From a delta proteobacterium ML8_F1 (GTDB taxonomy: Bacteria; Bacillota; Clostridia; Peptostreptococcales; Acidaminobacteraceae), in NCBI GenBank assembly GCA_002029975.1, contig LQBE01000040.1:9282-66734 (forward strand): a stretch of 57,453 bases of DNA, in the 5' to 3' direction. Made by a program: the position numbers and the translations under genes. The notes beneath the pieces are model-generated. The model searched no databases. It was not told the DNA's origin and saw only the letters and a list, made by a program, of their open reading frames with translations. Below are positions 26,698 to 35,671 of the stretch, one piece after another. Positions within the stretch are counted from its first letter, which is position 1, and the number at the start of each line of letters is the position of its first letter.

Positions 26698-28921
26698 TAA
26701 CTGGTGGGCTCCCCTGGTGATAGACCCGGTTGCCGCTCAAAAATTGGCCCTTGATGGGGGCCTATTTTTGCCTGTAGCCAATTATCTGGTGAACAGGCAC
26801 ATTACCACCCGTGAGGAGGCGACCAGGTTTCTGGAGCCTGATTATGAACAGCTGTTGGAGCATCCCTCCTTCGGGATGATGGACCAGGCTGTCACAGTGA
26901 TTCTGGAGGGTTTGAAGGAAAACAAACAATTTTTGATTTATGGGGATTACGATGTGGACGGCATCACCTCCACGGCAATCCTGGGCGACTACCTCAAGCA
27001 ACTGGGAGCCCGGGTGAATACCTTCATCCCCCACCGCATCGATGAAGGATACGGTTTGAGCTTTGAAGCCCTTGAGTCCATTGACGCCGTCTATGACATC
27101 CTGATTACCGTGGATTGCGGAATCACCTCGGTTCAAGAGGTGGCCCACCTCCTGGCTGAGGGAAAACAGGTGATTGTCACGGACCACCACGAGCCCGGGG
27201 CTGAACTGCCCGCCGGAATCACAGTGAATCCTAAAACCGATTCCAGGGCCTGCCAGGGACTTGCAGGTGTCGGGGTGGTGTTCCTGTTGCTTGTCAAGCT
27301 TCAGGAAAGCACCCGAAAGCCCCTTTCCCCTGATGCCCTAGCCCTGAGCGCCATTGGCACCATTGCCGATTTGATGCCCCTGGAGGGCTTGAACCGGGTC
27401 CTGGTTTTCCATGGTTTGAGGCAGATACCCAAAGTGGAAAAACCGGGACTCAAGGCGCTTTTCAAGGTCAAGGGGCTGGACCCGTCTCTCGCGAGTGCGA
27501 CGGATATCGCCTTTAAAATCGCACCGGTGCTCAATGCCTCGGGAAGACTCGACACAGCGATGAAGGCCTTGACGCTTCTTCAAACCGAGGACGAATCACA
27601 GGCCTTGCTTCTTGCCGGGGAACTGAACGCCCTCAATGAAGAACGCAAGGACCTCGAGAAGGCCATGAAGGATCTGGCGCTGCATCTGGCGGACCCGGAG
27701 CAAGAGATCATTATTGTCGCCCATGAATCCTTTCATGAAGGCATTGTGGGCATCGTCGCTTCGAGATTGACCGAGAGCCTGAGCAAACCGGCCCTGGTTT
27801 TCAGCGATAAAGGGGCCTATCTCAAGGGATCCGGTCGCAGTGTGGGAGAATTCAACCTGCTGAAGGCCCTGGACGGGGCCGGGGAGTGGATTCTCCAATA
27901 TGGGGGCCACCGGTATGCCGCCGGACTCAAGGTGGAAAAGCGGGCCTTTGAGTCCTTCAAGCAAGCAATAGGGGCCTATGCGAGACGCCACATGGCTCCA
28001 GAGGACCGGGTCAAAAAATACTATTATACGGCCAGGGTGGGGCCCCGTGAGATCAACCGGGAAATGGTCGACCAGATTGAGGGACTCGGGCCCTTCGGGA
28101 TCGGCAATCCCCGCCCCGCGGTTCTGATAGAAGGGGCCCGGATTGAAGCCCTTGGCCGTGTGGGTCCCTCAGGGGAGCATTTGAAAATCAAATTTCTAAT
28201 GCAGCAGCGGGTCATGGATGCCATCGGTTTCAATCTGGGACATCGCTGTGATACCCTGAGACGGTCCATGGCGGTGGACCTGATTGGCACCCTCAGAATC
28301 AACCGCTATCTGGGGGTAGAGACCCTGAACCTTGAACTGAAGGATATCCGCGAGGCCGGTGCAAGATTCATCCTTCAGCAAAAGGGGTATTATGACTATA
28401 TTGAAAGTCATGTGGGAATCCTCAAGAGATATCACCAGGACCAGCACAGGATTGACTACTTCACCTATGAATACTTCAGTGACCGCCGGATTTCCAAGGC
28501 CGAAGACCTTGAGACCGTGAATTATCACAGGGTGGGGAAAATCAGATTTGAGGAGCTGGCGGATTTGAAACACCCCCCCTATCAGGCCGCCTTTGAGGGA
28601 GTCTTCATGGCGGGGCTCCCCGACCGGGAGGATCTTGTAGGGTTTTACAAGGGACTTAAAAAAACGGGTCTTATGACACTGGAGCCCAAGAGGGAGGACG
28701 TAGAAGGTGCAGTGGCCCTGAACCGGACACGCATATGCGCCGGGATTCTCGAGGAACTCAAACTTGTTGCCCTGGAAGCCTCTGCCGACGGGGAATCGCT
28801 TGTGGTCCGACCCCTTCGGGAATCAGTCAAAACGGACTTGAAAAAATCTCAGATCTACAGAAATATTGTTCAAATCAAGGAGGATTGGCATGAATTTAAA
28901 AGAAAAAATCAGGGTGATTGA
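26684..28921 (+). CDS. recJ: Single-stranded-DNA-specific exonuclease RecJ
   Basis: A 5'-to-3' ssDNA exonuclease of recombination and repair. The 745-residue protein has the DHH phosphoesterase core with GDYDVDGITST (D88, D90, D92), DCGITS and VTDHHEPG, then a DHHA1 domain with the YGGHRYAAGL motif and an OB-fold (about 445-560). A C-terminal extension of about 180 residues, common in Firmicute RecJ, follows. The ATG at 26684 overlaps the LapA-like gene. The apt start lies 32 bases inside its 3' end. Confidence 0.96.
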   Translation: MKIHDNWWAPLVIDPVAAQKLALDGGLFLPVANYLVNRHITTREEATRFLEPDYEQLLEHPSFGMMDQAVTVILEGLKENKQFLIYGDYDVDGITSTAILGDYLKQLGARVNTFIPHRIDEGYGLSFEALESIDAVYDILITVDCGITSVQEVAHLLAEGKQVIVTDHHEPGAELPAGITVNPKTDSRACQGLAGVGVVFLLLVKLQESTRKPLSPDALALSAIGTIADLMPLEGLNRVLVFHGLRQIPKVEKPGLKALFKVKGLDPSLASATDIAFKIAPVLNASGRLDTAMKALTLLQTEDESQALLLAGELNALNEERKDLEKAMKDLALHLADPEQEIIIVAHESFHEGIVGIVASRLTESLSKPALVFSDKGAYLKGSGRSVGEFNLLKALDGAGEWILQYGGHRYAAGLKVEKRAFESFKQAIGAYARRHMAPEDRVKKYYYTARVGPREINREMVDQIEGLGPFGIGNPRPAVLIEGARIEALGRVGPSGEHLKIKFLMQQRVMDAIGFNLGHRCDTLRRSMAVDLIGTLRINRYLGVETLNLELKDIREAGARFILQQKGYYDYIESHVGILKRYHQDQHRIDYFTYEYFSDRRISKAEDLETVNYHRVGKIRFEELADLKHPPYQAAFEGVFMAGLPDREDLVGFYKGLKKTGLMTLEPKREDVEGAVALNRTRICAGILEELKLVALEASADGESLVVRPLRESVKTDLKKSQIYRNIVQIKEDWHEFKRKNQGD

Positions 28922-29408
28922 AGACTTCCCGGTGAAAGGCATCAGCTTCAAGGACATTACAACAATTCTCACAGACCCGGAGGCCTTTGACTACGGCATC
29001 AGTGAGATGATCAAGGCCTTCGGGGATGTGGATTATGATGTTATTGTCGCCCCTGAGGCCAGGGGATTCATCATCGGGGCCCCCATGGCTCTCAGACAGC
29101 ACAAGGGATTCGTCCCCATCCGGAAACCGGGAAAGCTTCCGGCTGAAACCCTGACCTTCACCTATGAACTTGAGTACGGCGCCGATGAGCTTCAAGTCCA
29201 TGTAGATGCCATCACTCCCGGGCTCAAGGTGCTTGTGGTGGATGATCTTCTGGCTACCGGCGGGACGGTGAAGGCGGTCAAGGACATGGTTCAAAAGCTC
29301 GGAGGCGAAGTCGTGGGCATGGGATTCCTGATTGAACTGACCGGTCTCAAAGCCAGAGAGATGCTGCAGGGCATCCGGGTTGAAAGTATTGTCCAGTACG
29401 AGTTTTAA
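28890..29408 (+). CDS. apt: Adenine phosphoribosyltransferase
   Basis: Salvages adenine by condensing it with PRPP to AMP in the cytosol. The 172-residue length is standard. Motifs include the N-terminal IRVIEDFPVKGISFKDITT, the EARGF segment and the PRPP-binding loop VLVVDDLLATGGT. ATG 28890 is preceded by AAGGAGG; the longer frame starting at 28866 is not needed. The order recJ-apt-relA is widely conserved in Firmicutes. Confidence 0.97.
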   Translation: MNLKEKIRVIEDFPVKGISFKDITTILTDPEAFDYGISEMIKAFGDVDYDVIVAPEARGFIIGAPMALRQHKGFVPIRKPGKLPAETLTFTYELEYGADELQVHVDAITPGLKVLVVDDLLATGGTVKAVKDMVQKLGGEVVGMGFLIELTGLKAREMLQGIRVESIVQYEF

Positions 29409-29468
29409 TGAGATGAACACAGATTGTATATTGTATAATTTTAGGGTATCATGAAATAGGGTGTATGT

Positions 29469-31625
29469 ATGAATTTAGAAACCTATATTGACCAGTTGAA
29501 GCAATACGGTGACCATTACGACCTGGAAAACATCATCAAGGCCTATCAGCTGGCCGAGAAAGCCCATAGGGGACAGTTCAGAAAATCGGGAGAGAGGTAC
29601 TTCACTCATCCGATCCATGTCTCTTTGATTCTGGCGGAACTGGAGCTGGATGAGTCCTCGGTCATAGCAGGTCTGCTTCATGATGTCGTGGAGGATACGG
29701 AATACACCTATGGCGATATTGAAGCCGCTTTTGGCAAAAATGTGGCGGATATCGTTGATGGTGTCACCAAGCTCGGCCAGATCAGTTTTGATTCGAAGGA
29801 AGAACAGCAGGTTGAGAATCTGAGGAAAATGTTCTTGGCCATGGGCAAGGATATCCGGGTGATTCTGATCAAGCTTGCCGACCGCCTCCACAACATGAGA
29901 TCCCTTCGATTCATGTCTGCGGAGAAAAAAACGGAGAAGGCCACCGAGACCCTTGAAATCTACGCCCCCATCGCCCACCGGCTGGGAATCAGCAGAATCA
30001 AATGGGAGCTTGAAGATCTGGCTTTCATGTATATTGATCCGGATGCCTATTACGATCTGATCAACCGGGTCAATAAAAAACGCAATGAACGGGAAGCCCT
30101 GATAGAAAACGTCATAGACAAAATCAATCTGGAGCTCAATGAGGCTACCATAGAGCACGATATTTACGGTCGACCCAAGCACTTTTACTCCATTTACAAG
30201 AAAATGAAGTACTCCCAGAAGGATTTTGATGAAATTTTTGACCTGACGGCAATCAGGGTGCTGGTGGACAGTGTGAAGGACTGTTACGGTGTCCTGGGAA
30301 TGGTCCATACCCTCTGGAAGCCCATACCCGGTCGGTTCAAGGATTATATTGCCATGCCCAAGCCCAATATGTACCAATCCCTTCACACCACGGTCATCGG
30401 GGACAATGGCGAGCCCTTTGAAATTCAAATCAGAACCTATGAAATGCATCGGGTTGCCGAATACGGGATTGCCGCCCACTGGAAATACAAAGAAGGCAAA
30501 TCCCAGGATGACATGGAGGACAAATTGTCATGGATCCGCCAGATGATGGAGTGGGACCGGGATATTGAGAATCCCACGGATTATCTGGACTCCCTCAGAT
30601 TTGATGTTTTCAGCAATCAAGTGTATGTCTTCACCCCCAACGGCGAAGTCATTGAACTCCCTGACGGGGCCACCCCCGTGGATTTTGCCTATAAAATCCA
30701 CTCCGCAGTGGGAAACCACTGTGTGGGGGCCAAGGTGGATGGCAGGATTGTCCCCCTCAACCACAAATTGAACAATGGCAATATTGTGGAAATCATGACC
30801 TCCAAAAACTCCGCAGGTCCCAGCCGGGATTGGTTGAAATATGTCCAGAGTACCCAGGCGAAAACAAAAATCCGCCAGTATTTCAAAAAGGAACGCCGGG
30901 GGGAGAATATTGAAAAAGGGCGGGAAATTCTCGAAAGAGAAATCAAGCGTCAGGGATTGAATCCCAAAGAGGCCCTGGTCCCTGAAATTGTCGAACCGAT
31001 TCTCAGGCGTCTGAGCTGTTCCAGCCTTGAGGACCTGCATGCCTCCCTTGGATATGGTGGCATAAGAACGACCCAGGTGGTCCCCAAGATAAGAGAGTAT
31101 TACCGGGAGCTGCATAAAAGCGCCCTGGAGGAAGTCAAAGAGGTTCACGTTGACAGGCGCAAGCCTCCCAAAAGCTCACAGCAGGGAGTGCTGGTGAAGG
31201 GAATCGACGATGTGCTGGTCCGTTTCGCCAAATGCTGCAATCCCGTACCCGGCGATGAAATCATCGGCTTCATTACCAGGGGAAGGGGGGTCACCATCCA
31301 CCGGGCGGACTGCAACAATTTCGAAAAGACAGAGGATGCACAGAACCGGTTTATCGAAGTCCAGTGGTACCAGGCTGAGGATGCCACCTACACAACTGAA
31401 ATCCAGGTGATTGCCAGGGACAAAAAGGGACTTCTCAGTGAACTGACGGGAATCATCTCGGAGCAGAATCTTCTGGTCAAGGGACTCAGTGCCAAGGTCA
31501 AGGATGACGGTACTGCCGTGGTCAATGTAACGGTTGAAATTTCAGACACCAAGCAATTAAGCAAGCTGATCAACCGACTTAAAAGCTATCCGGAAACGGA
31601 AGAAGTGAAACGAATAAAATCCTAG
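29469..31625 (+). CDS. relA: Bifunctional (p)ppGpp synthetase/hydrolase
   Basis: Makes and degrades (p)ppGpp, the stringent-response alarmone. The 718-residue Rel protein contains an intact HD hydrolase domain (AGLLHDVVEDTEYTYGDIE near 65-85), the synthetase domain (about 200-340, with YQSLHTTVIG and FEIQIRT), a TGS domain (about 390-450, VYVFTPNGEVIELPDGAT), a helical/zinc-finger region (FAKCCNPVPGDEI) and a C-terminal ACT domain. Intact HD and synthetase motifs argue for a bifunctional enzyme. A TATAAT at 29434-29439 is a possible -10 but lacks a good -35. dtd follows in the same operon. Confidence 0.97.
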   Translation: MNLETYIDQLKQYGDHYDLENIIKAYQLAEKAHRGQFRKSGERYFTHPIHVSLILAELELDESSVIAGLLHDVVEDTEYTYGDIEAAFGKNVADIVDGVTKLGQISFDSKEEQQVENLRKMFLAMGKDIRVILIKLADRLHNMRSLRFMSAEKKTEKATETLEIYAPIAHRLGISRIKWELEDLAFMYIDPDAYYDLINRVNKKRNEREALIENVIDKINLELNEATIEHDIYGRPKHFYSIYKKMKYSQKDFDEIFDLTAIRVLVDSVKDCYGVLGMVHTLWKPIPGRFKDYIAMPKPNMYQSLHTTVIGDNGEPFEIQIRTYEMHRVAEYGIAAHWKYKEGKSQDDMEDKLSWIRQMMEWDRDIENPTDYLDSLRFDVFSNQVYVFTPNGEVIELPDGATPVDFAYKIHSAVGNHCVGAKVDGRIVPLNHKLNNGNIVEIMTSKNSAGPSRDWLKYVQSTQAKTKIRQYFKKERRGENIEKGREILEREIKRQGLNPKEALVPEIVEPILRRLSCSSLEDLHASLGYGGIRTTQVVPKIREYYRELHKSALEEVKEVHVDRRKPPKSSQQGVLVKGIDDVLVRFAKCCNPVPGDEIIGFITRGRGVTIHRADCNNFEKTEDAQNRFIEVQWYQAEDATYTTEIQVIARDKKGLLSELTGIISEQNLLVKGLSAKVKDDGTAVVNVTVEISDTKQLSKLINRLKSYPETEEVKRIKS

Positions 31626-31634
31626 GAGGCGTCT

Positions 31635-32084
31635 ATGAGAGCCGTTGTACAGCGGGTGAGCCATTCAAAAGTAGAAGTACACAATGCCGTGGTGGGGGAA
31701 ATTGAAGCCGGTCTTATGGTGCTTCTCGGCGTTGGCCGGGAGGATGACCTTGAGGATGCTGAATATTTGGTGGAAAAGATTCTGAATCTCAGAATTTTTG
31801 AAGACGAAGCCGGGAAAATGAACCGTTCATTATTGGATATTGAGGGGGAACTGATGGTGATTTCCCAGTTCACTCTTTATGGGGATACCAGAAAAGGCCG
31901 AAGGCCGAGCTTTGTCGCTGCCGCACCCCCGGAAAAGGGGGAGGCCCTTTATGAAGAATTTGTGCAAAAGGCCCAGGAAGCTGGCATCAGAGTAGCAACT
32001 GGCAGATTCAAACACCATATGATGGTGCATCTGATCAATGACGGTCCTGTTACGATACTGATTGACAGTAAAAAAGAATTTTAG
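31635..32084 (+). CDS. dtd: D-aminoacyl-tRNA deacylase
   Basis: Hydrolyses D-amino acids wrongly attached to tRNA. The 149-residue protein has the catalytic-pocket motif [17 protein letters not shown] and the C-terminal NDGPVT Gly-cisPro motif. The segment before it reads GRFKHHM, whereas most bacterial enzymes have G-x-F-x-A-D-M; this is a modest divergence near the dimer pocket. TAGGAGG precedes the ATG. The order relA-dtd-hydrolase-hemZ-hisS is characteristic of Clostridia. Confidence 0.95.
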   Translation: MRAVVQRVSHSKVEVHNAVVGEIEAGLMVLLGVGREDDLEDAEYLVEKILNLRIFEDEAGKMNRSLLDIEGELMVISQFTLYGDTRKGRRPSFVAAAPPEKGEALYEEFVQKAQEAGIRVATGRFKHHMMVHLINDGPVTILIDSKKEF

Positions 32085-32094
32085 GAGCTGTGCC

Positions 32095-32724
32095 ATGATT
32101 AGAAAATTTACGACGACACCCTTCGGGGTCAATCTCTATCTGTATTATGATCCCGCTACCCTGGAAGGCATTGTCATCGATCCCGGCAGTCTCCCCAGGG
32201 AATTTGTGAGTTTCGTTCAAACCTCAAGAATAAAAATTATCGGCGTGGTGCTGACCCACGGCCACGGGGACCACTTTCTAGGGCTTGATCAGCTACTTCA
32301 AAAATTCCAGGTACCGGTGATGGGGTCAAAGGCTGATGAAAAACTTTTCAGCAATGCCGATTTGAACTTTACCACACAAATGACCGGAGAGCCCATTACT
32401 CCGAAGCTGAGTCGTTATCTAGAAGAAGGGGATGTCGTGAAAGTCGGACAGCTCACCCTGGAGGTGCTTCATACCCCTGGCCACAGTCCCGGAGGAATCT
32501 GTCTCAAAGGGCCGGAGGAGGTCTTTACCGGGGACACGCTTTTTTGTCGCTCCATCGGGCGGACCGATCTGTACCGGGGCAACGAAACACAGTTGCTGCA
32601 GTCCATCACCCGAAAACTGATGATTCTCGAGGAGGAGACGGCGGTTTACCCGGGGCATGGGGAAGACAGCACCATCGGTGATGAGAAGAGAGAAAATCCT
32701 TTTCTGCGGGGTTACTATGCTTGA
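32095..32724 (+). CDS. Metallo-beta-lactamase-fold hydrolase (glyoxalase II-like)
   Basis: A 209-residue cytosolic metallo-hydrolase. The metal motif is complete: H55, H57, D59 and H60 in LTHGHGDH, then HTPGHSPGG, FTGDTLF and a final YPGHGEDS. The small YcbL-like proteins of this type hydrolyse thioesters such as lactoylglutathione analogues, but the substrate here is uncertain. I chose ATG 32095 (AGGAGCTG upstream) over the 32062 start, which would extend back into dtd. It overlaps hemZ by eight bases. The link to mgsA-derived methylglyoxal is only speculation. Confidence 0.9.
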   Translation: MIRKFTTTPFGVNLYLYYDPATLEGIVIDPGSLPREFVSFVQTSRIKIIGVVLTHGHGDHFLGLDQLLQKFQVPVMGSKADEKLFSNADLNFTTQMTGEPITPKLSRYLEEGDVVKVGQLTLEVLHTPGHSPGGICLKGPEEVFTGDTLFCRSIGRTDLYRGNETQLLQSITRKLMILEEETAVYPGHGEDSTIGDEKRENPFLRGYYA

Positions 32725-34126
32725 AATCTCGTCACAGGACAAGTCTCTGATTTACGACTTGACTCATCTCGGGAGGATTTTCTTTGAAAAAATCCTCTGG
32801 GTTGAAGAGCCTTCAGGGCAGGTCCCTTATCTGGAGGTTTCACAACACGGGGACAGGGCCAGGATTGAGTTGTTCAGTGCCGGCCGGAGAATCTTTTTCC
32901 AGGAGGTGCCAGGGCAGAAGAACCTGATTAAAGGAGCGGCCTATGAAGGGCTCAGCCGGTTGAAACCGTCCGGGAGTCCCTACGGCATTTTAGTGGGTGT
33001 CCGTCCGGTGAAACTGGTGCACCAGTTGTTTGACGAGGGATTTCAAAGTGACCAGGTAGAGGAAATCCTCAATTCAACCTTCAAGGTTTCACCGCAGAAG
33101 GCTACCCTTCTCACGGCAATAGCTTCTCTCGAGAGGCCCTATGTCAAGCTCGACACTGAAAATCTCAGTGTCTATATGGGCATCCCCTTTTGTCCATCCA
33201 TCTGCACCTACTGCGCCTTTCCCTCCAATGATGTGACTCGCAAAGGCCATCTGCTCAAACCCTACATGGAGAAGCTCAACCAGGAGATTGTCTATGCGGC
33301 GGGATTGATTAAAAGTCGCGCCCTGGTGGTGGACAATCTATATGTCGGTGGTGGAACCCCGTCAGTGATTGATGAAAATCTCATGCAGAATCTGCTTGGA
33401 ACCATCAATGACTGCTTTGACATGTCCCAAGTCAAGGAGTTTACCTTTGAAGCCGGCCGGGCGGATACCATTACCGAAGAGAAACTCAGACTCCTCAAAA
33501 GCGGGGGAGTGACCCGGGTGTGTCTCAATCCCCAGTCCATGGACCAGGAGGTTCTCTTTGCGGTTAATCGCCGCCATGAACCTGGAGCTGTCTTTCAGGC
33601 CATGGAGTGGATTCAAAAAACCGGTTTTCATTCAGTCAATATGGATTTGATTGTCGGATTGCCCCTGGACACGGCGGAGGGCTTTAAAAAGACCCTGAAA
33701 ACTGTGGTGGCCATGGGTCCTGAAAATATCACGGTGCATACCCTGAGCATTAAAAAGGGTGCCGGACTGGATCCTTGGTCCCTGATGGCACCCCCGGAGA
33801 TATCCGCATCCCTCAAGTTTTCTGCTGAGTACCTGGAAGAGAAGGGGTACAAGCCCTATTATCTCTACCGCCAGAAAAATATTCTGGGAAATTTTGAAAA
33901 TATCGGCTATACCGTCAGTGACAGGGCCTCCCTCTACAATATTAGAATGATGGAGGAGCAGCATCCGGTTCTGGCGCTGGGCGTCGGTGGGGTGAGTAAG
34001 AAAATTCATTCAAAGGATCATTTTGACCGGGTTCAGAATTTCAGAAGTGTGGAGGATTATCTCTCGAGATTTGACGAGGTGCTTCAAAAGAAGGAGCAGA
34101 TCCTCAACTTGACACCGGAGGAATAA
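32717..34126 (+). CDS. hemZ: Radical SAM protein HemZ (coproporphyrinogen dehydrogenase-like)
   Basis: A 469-residue radical-SAM protein of the HemZ family, related to oxygen-independent coproporphyrinogen III oxidase HemN. The cluster motif is C159-x3-C163-x2-C166 within GIPFCPSICTYCAF. Downstream are the YVGGGTPS SAM-binding motif, FTFEAGRAD and the NMDLIVGLP segment. The N-terminal 150 residues are specific to HemZ. Whether clostridial members oxidise coproporphyrinogen is unproven. Start ATG 32717 overlaps the hydrolase gene. The hisS T-box follows. Confidence 0.92.
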   Translation: MLEISSQDKSLIYDLTHLGRIFFEKILWVEEPSGQVPYLEVSQHGDRARIELFSAGRRIFFQEVPGQKNLIKGAAYEGLSRLKPSGSPYGILVGVRPVKLVHQLFDEGFQSDQVEEILNSTFKVSPQKATLLTAIASLERPYVKLDTENLSVYMGIPFCPSICTYCAFPSNDVTRKGHLLKPYMEKLNQEIVYAAGLIKSRALVVDNLYVGGGTPSVIDENLMQNLLGTINDCFDMSQVKEFTFEAGRADTITEEKLRLLKSGGVTRVCLNPQSMDQEVLFAVNRRHEPGAVFQAMEWIQKTGFHSVNMDLIVGLPLDTAEGFKKTLKTVVAMGPENITVHTLSIKKGAGLDPWSLMAPPEISASLKFSAEYLEEKGYKPYYLYRQKNILGNFENIGYTVSDRASLYNIRMMEEQHPVLALGVGGVSKKIHSKDHFDRVQNFRSVEDYLSRFDEVLQKKEQILNLTPEE

Positions 34127-34149
34127 TTTATTAAAATCATCTTAGAATT

Positions 34150-34337
34150 TAATAGCGATTGGTCGAGGAAGAGTAGGGTCACTCAAAGGGTTTTCAAAGA
34201 GAGTTCTCGCTTGCGGTGAAAGAGAATAGGCCGGGGACTCGAAGACACCTCATTATTGACTTTCACTGAATGAAGAGGGTTAACCAATTAGGGTGGCACC
34301 GCGAGATAACTCGTCCCTATATCTAGGGGCGTTTTTT
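34150..34337 (+). promoter_or_regulatory. T-box riboswitch leader of hisS-aspS
   Basis: The T-box sequence AGGGTGGCACCGCG is at 34290-34303. It is followed by the terminator CGTCCCTA (34312-34319)/TAGGGGCG (34324-34331) and six T residues. Upstream is a stem I with the AGTA element (5' side), AGAGAG, GGTGAAA and, on the 3' side of the specifier loop, GAAGA followed by CAC and then CTC, which can pair with GAG near 34165. CAC is a histidine codon, so uncharged tRNA-His should favour antitermination and raise hisS-aspS expression. Exact stem limits are approximate. Confidence 0.92.
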
Positions 34338-34366
34338 GTTTATTTTTCAAAGGTTGGAGGAAAATT

Positions 34367-35671
34367 ATGAATAAGCCAAAGGGTACAATGGATCAGTTGC
34401 CCCGTGAGGTTGTCAAATGGCAGCATGTCGAGGGGAAATTCAAGGAGGTTTGCCACCGCTACGGTTTTGATGAAATCAGAACCCCGACCTTCGAATACAC
34501 CAGTCTCTTCAAAAGAGGGGTGGGGGAAACCACAGACATTGTTCAAAAGGAAATGTTCACTGTCATCAGCGATGCTAACCTCAGGAAATACCATGAAGGT
34601 AAATTTGATCTTGACAAACGGGGGTTCACCCTCAAGCCGGAGGGAACGGCTTCTGTGGTGAGGAGTTTTGTAGAGAACAAGCTTTATGCGGAGGCCCAGC
34701 CCACCAAGCTCTTTTATATCACCCCCTGTTTCAGGAATGAAAATCCCCAGGCGGGACGGCTCAGGGAATTCCACCAGGTGGGGATAGAGACCCTGAGCTC
34801 TATGAATCCCGCAACCGATGCGGAAATCATTGCCCTGGCCAAGGATTATTTTGATGAGCTTGGCTTGAAGGATCTGAGCATCAAAATCAACAGTGTAGGC
34901 TGCAAGGTCTGCCGTCCGGTCTACCATGAAAAGCTCAAGAGCTTTCTCGAACCCAGGCTCAATGACCTCTGTGAGACCTGCCAGGGGAGATTTCACACCA
35001 ATCCCTTGAGGATTCTCGACTGCAAGGTGCCCACCTGCCAGGCAGCGGTCAAGGACGCGCCGCTGCTGATGGACCATCTGTGCGAGGACTGCCAGACCCA
35101 TTTCACTGGATTGAAGCAGTCCCTTGAGGCCTTTGAGGTGCCCTTTGTGGTGGATCCCAGAATTGTTCGGGGGCTCGATTACTATACCAAGACAGCCTTT
35201 GAAATTGTTTCTGAAAATATCGGCGCCCAGTCAACGGTCTGCGGTGGCGGCCGTTACGACGGCCTCGTCGAAGATGTGGGAGGCCCCAGGACTCCGGGGG
35301 TTGGATTCGGACTCGGAATCGAAAGACTCATCCTCACCCTTGAAGCGGAGGGGGTGGCTTTTCCAGAACCGGAACCCACCCAGGTTTTCATCGTCATCCT
35401 CGGAGACGCTCCAAAACTGACAGGTCTGGGAATTTTGAAACATCTGAGGGATTCAGGAATCAAGTCGGAGTTCGACCATCTCAATCGGTCTTTGAAGGCA
35501 CAGATGCGCTACGCCGACAAGCTCGGAGCGCGCTATACCCTGATTCTGGGGGAAGAGGAGCTCAAGTCCCGGGAGGTCACGGTGAAAAACATGCAGACCT
35601 CTGACCAGGAGACTGTAAAAATCGATGGTGTTGCCGATTATATTGCAGCCCGGCTAGGAGGCTCAAGATGA
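34367..35671 (+). CDS. hisS: Histidyl-tRNA synthetase
   Basis: A class II synthetase that charges tRNA-His. The 434-residue protein shows motif 1 (PTFEYTSLFKRGVGETTD), motif 2 (LKPEGTASVVRSF and YITPCFRNENPQAGRLREFHQ), the histidine-binding RGLDYYTKTAFE, motif 3 (GFGLGIERL) and a C-terminal anticodon domain (about 340-434). GGAGG precedes the ATG. Expression is evidently controlled by the upstream histidine T-box. The aspS start overlaps its stop (ATGA). Confidence 0.97.
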   Translation: MNKPKGTMDQLPREVVKWQHVEGKFKEVCHRYGFDEIRTPTFEYTSLFKRGVGETTDIVQKEMFTVISDANLRKYHEGKFDLDKRGFTLKPEGTASVVRSFVENKLYAEAQPTKLFYITPCFRNENPQAGRLREFHQVGIETLSSMNPATDAEIIALAKDYFDELGLKDLSIKINSVGCKVCRPVYHEKLKSFLEPRLNDLCETCQGRFHTNPLRILDCKVPTCQAAVKDAPLLMDHLCEDCQTHFTGLKQSLEAFEVPFVVDPRIVRGLDYYTKTAFEIVSENIGAQSTVCGGGRYDGLVEDVGGPRTPGVGFGLGIERLILTLEAEGVAFPEPEPTQVFIVILGDAPKLTGLGILKHLRDSGIKSEFDHLNRSLKAQMRYADKLGARYTLILGEEELKSREVTVKNMQTSDQETVKIDGVADYIAARLGGSR

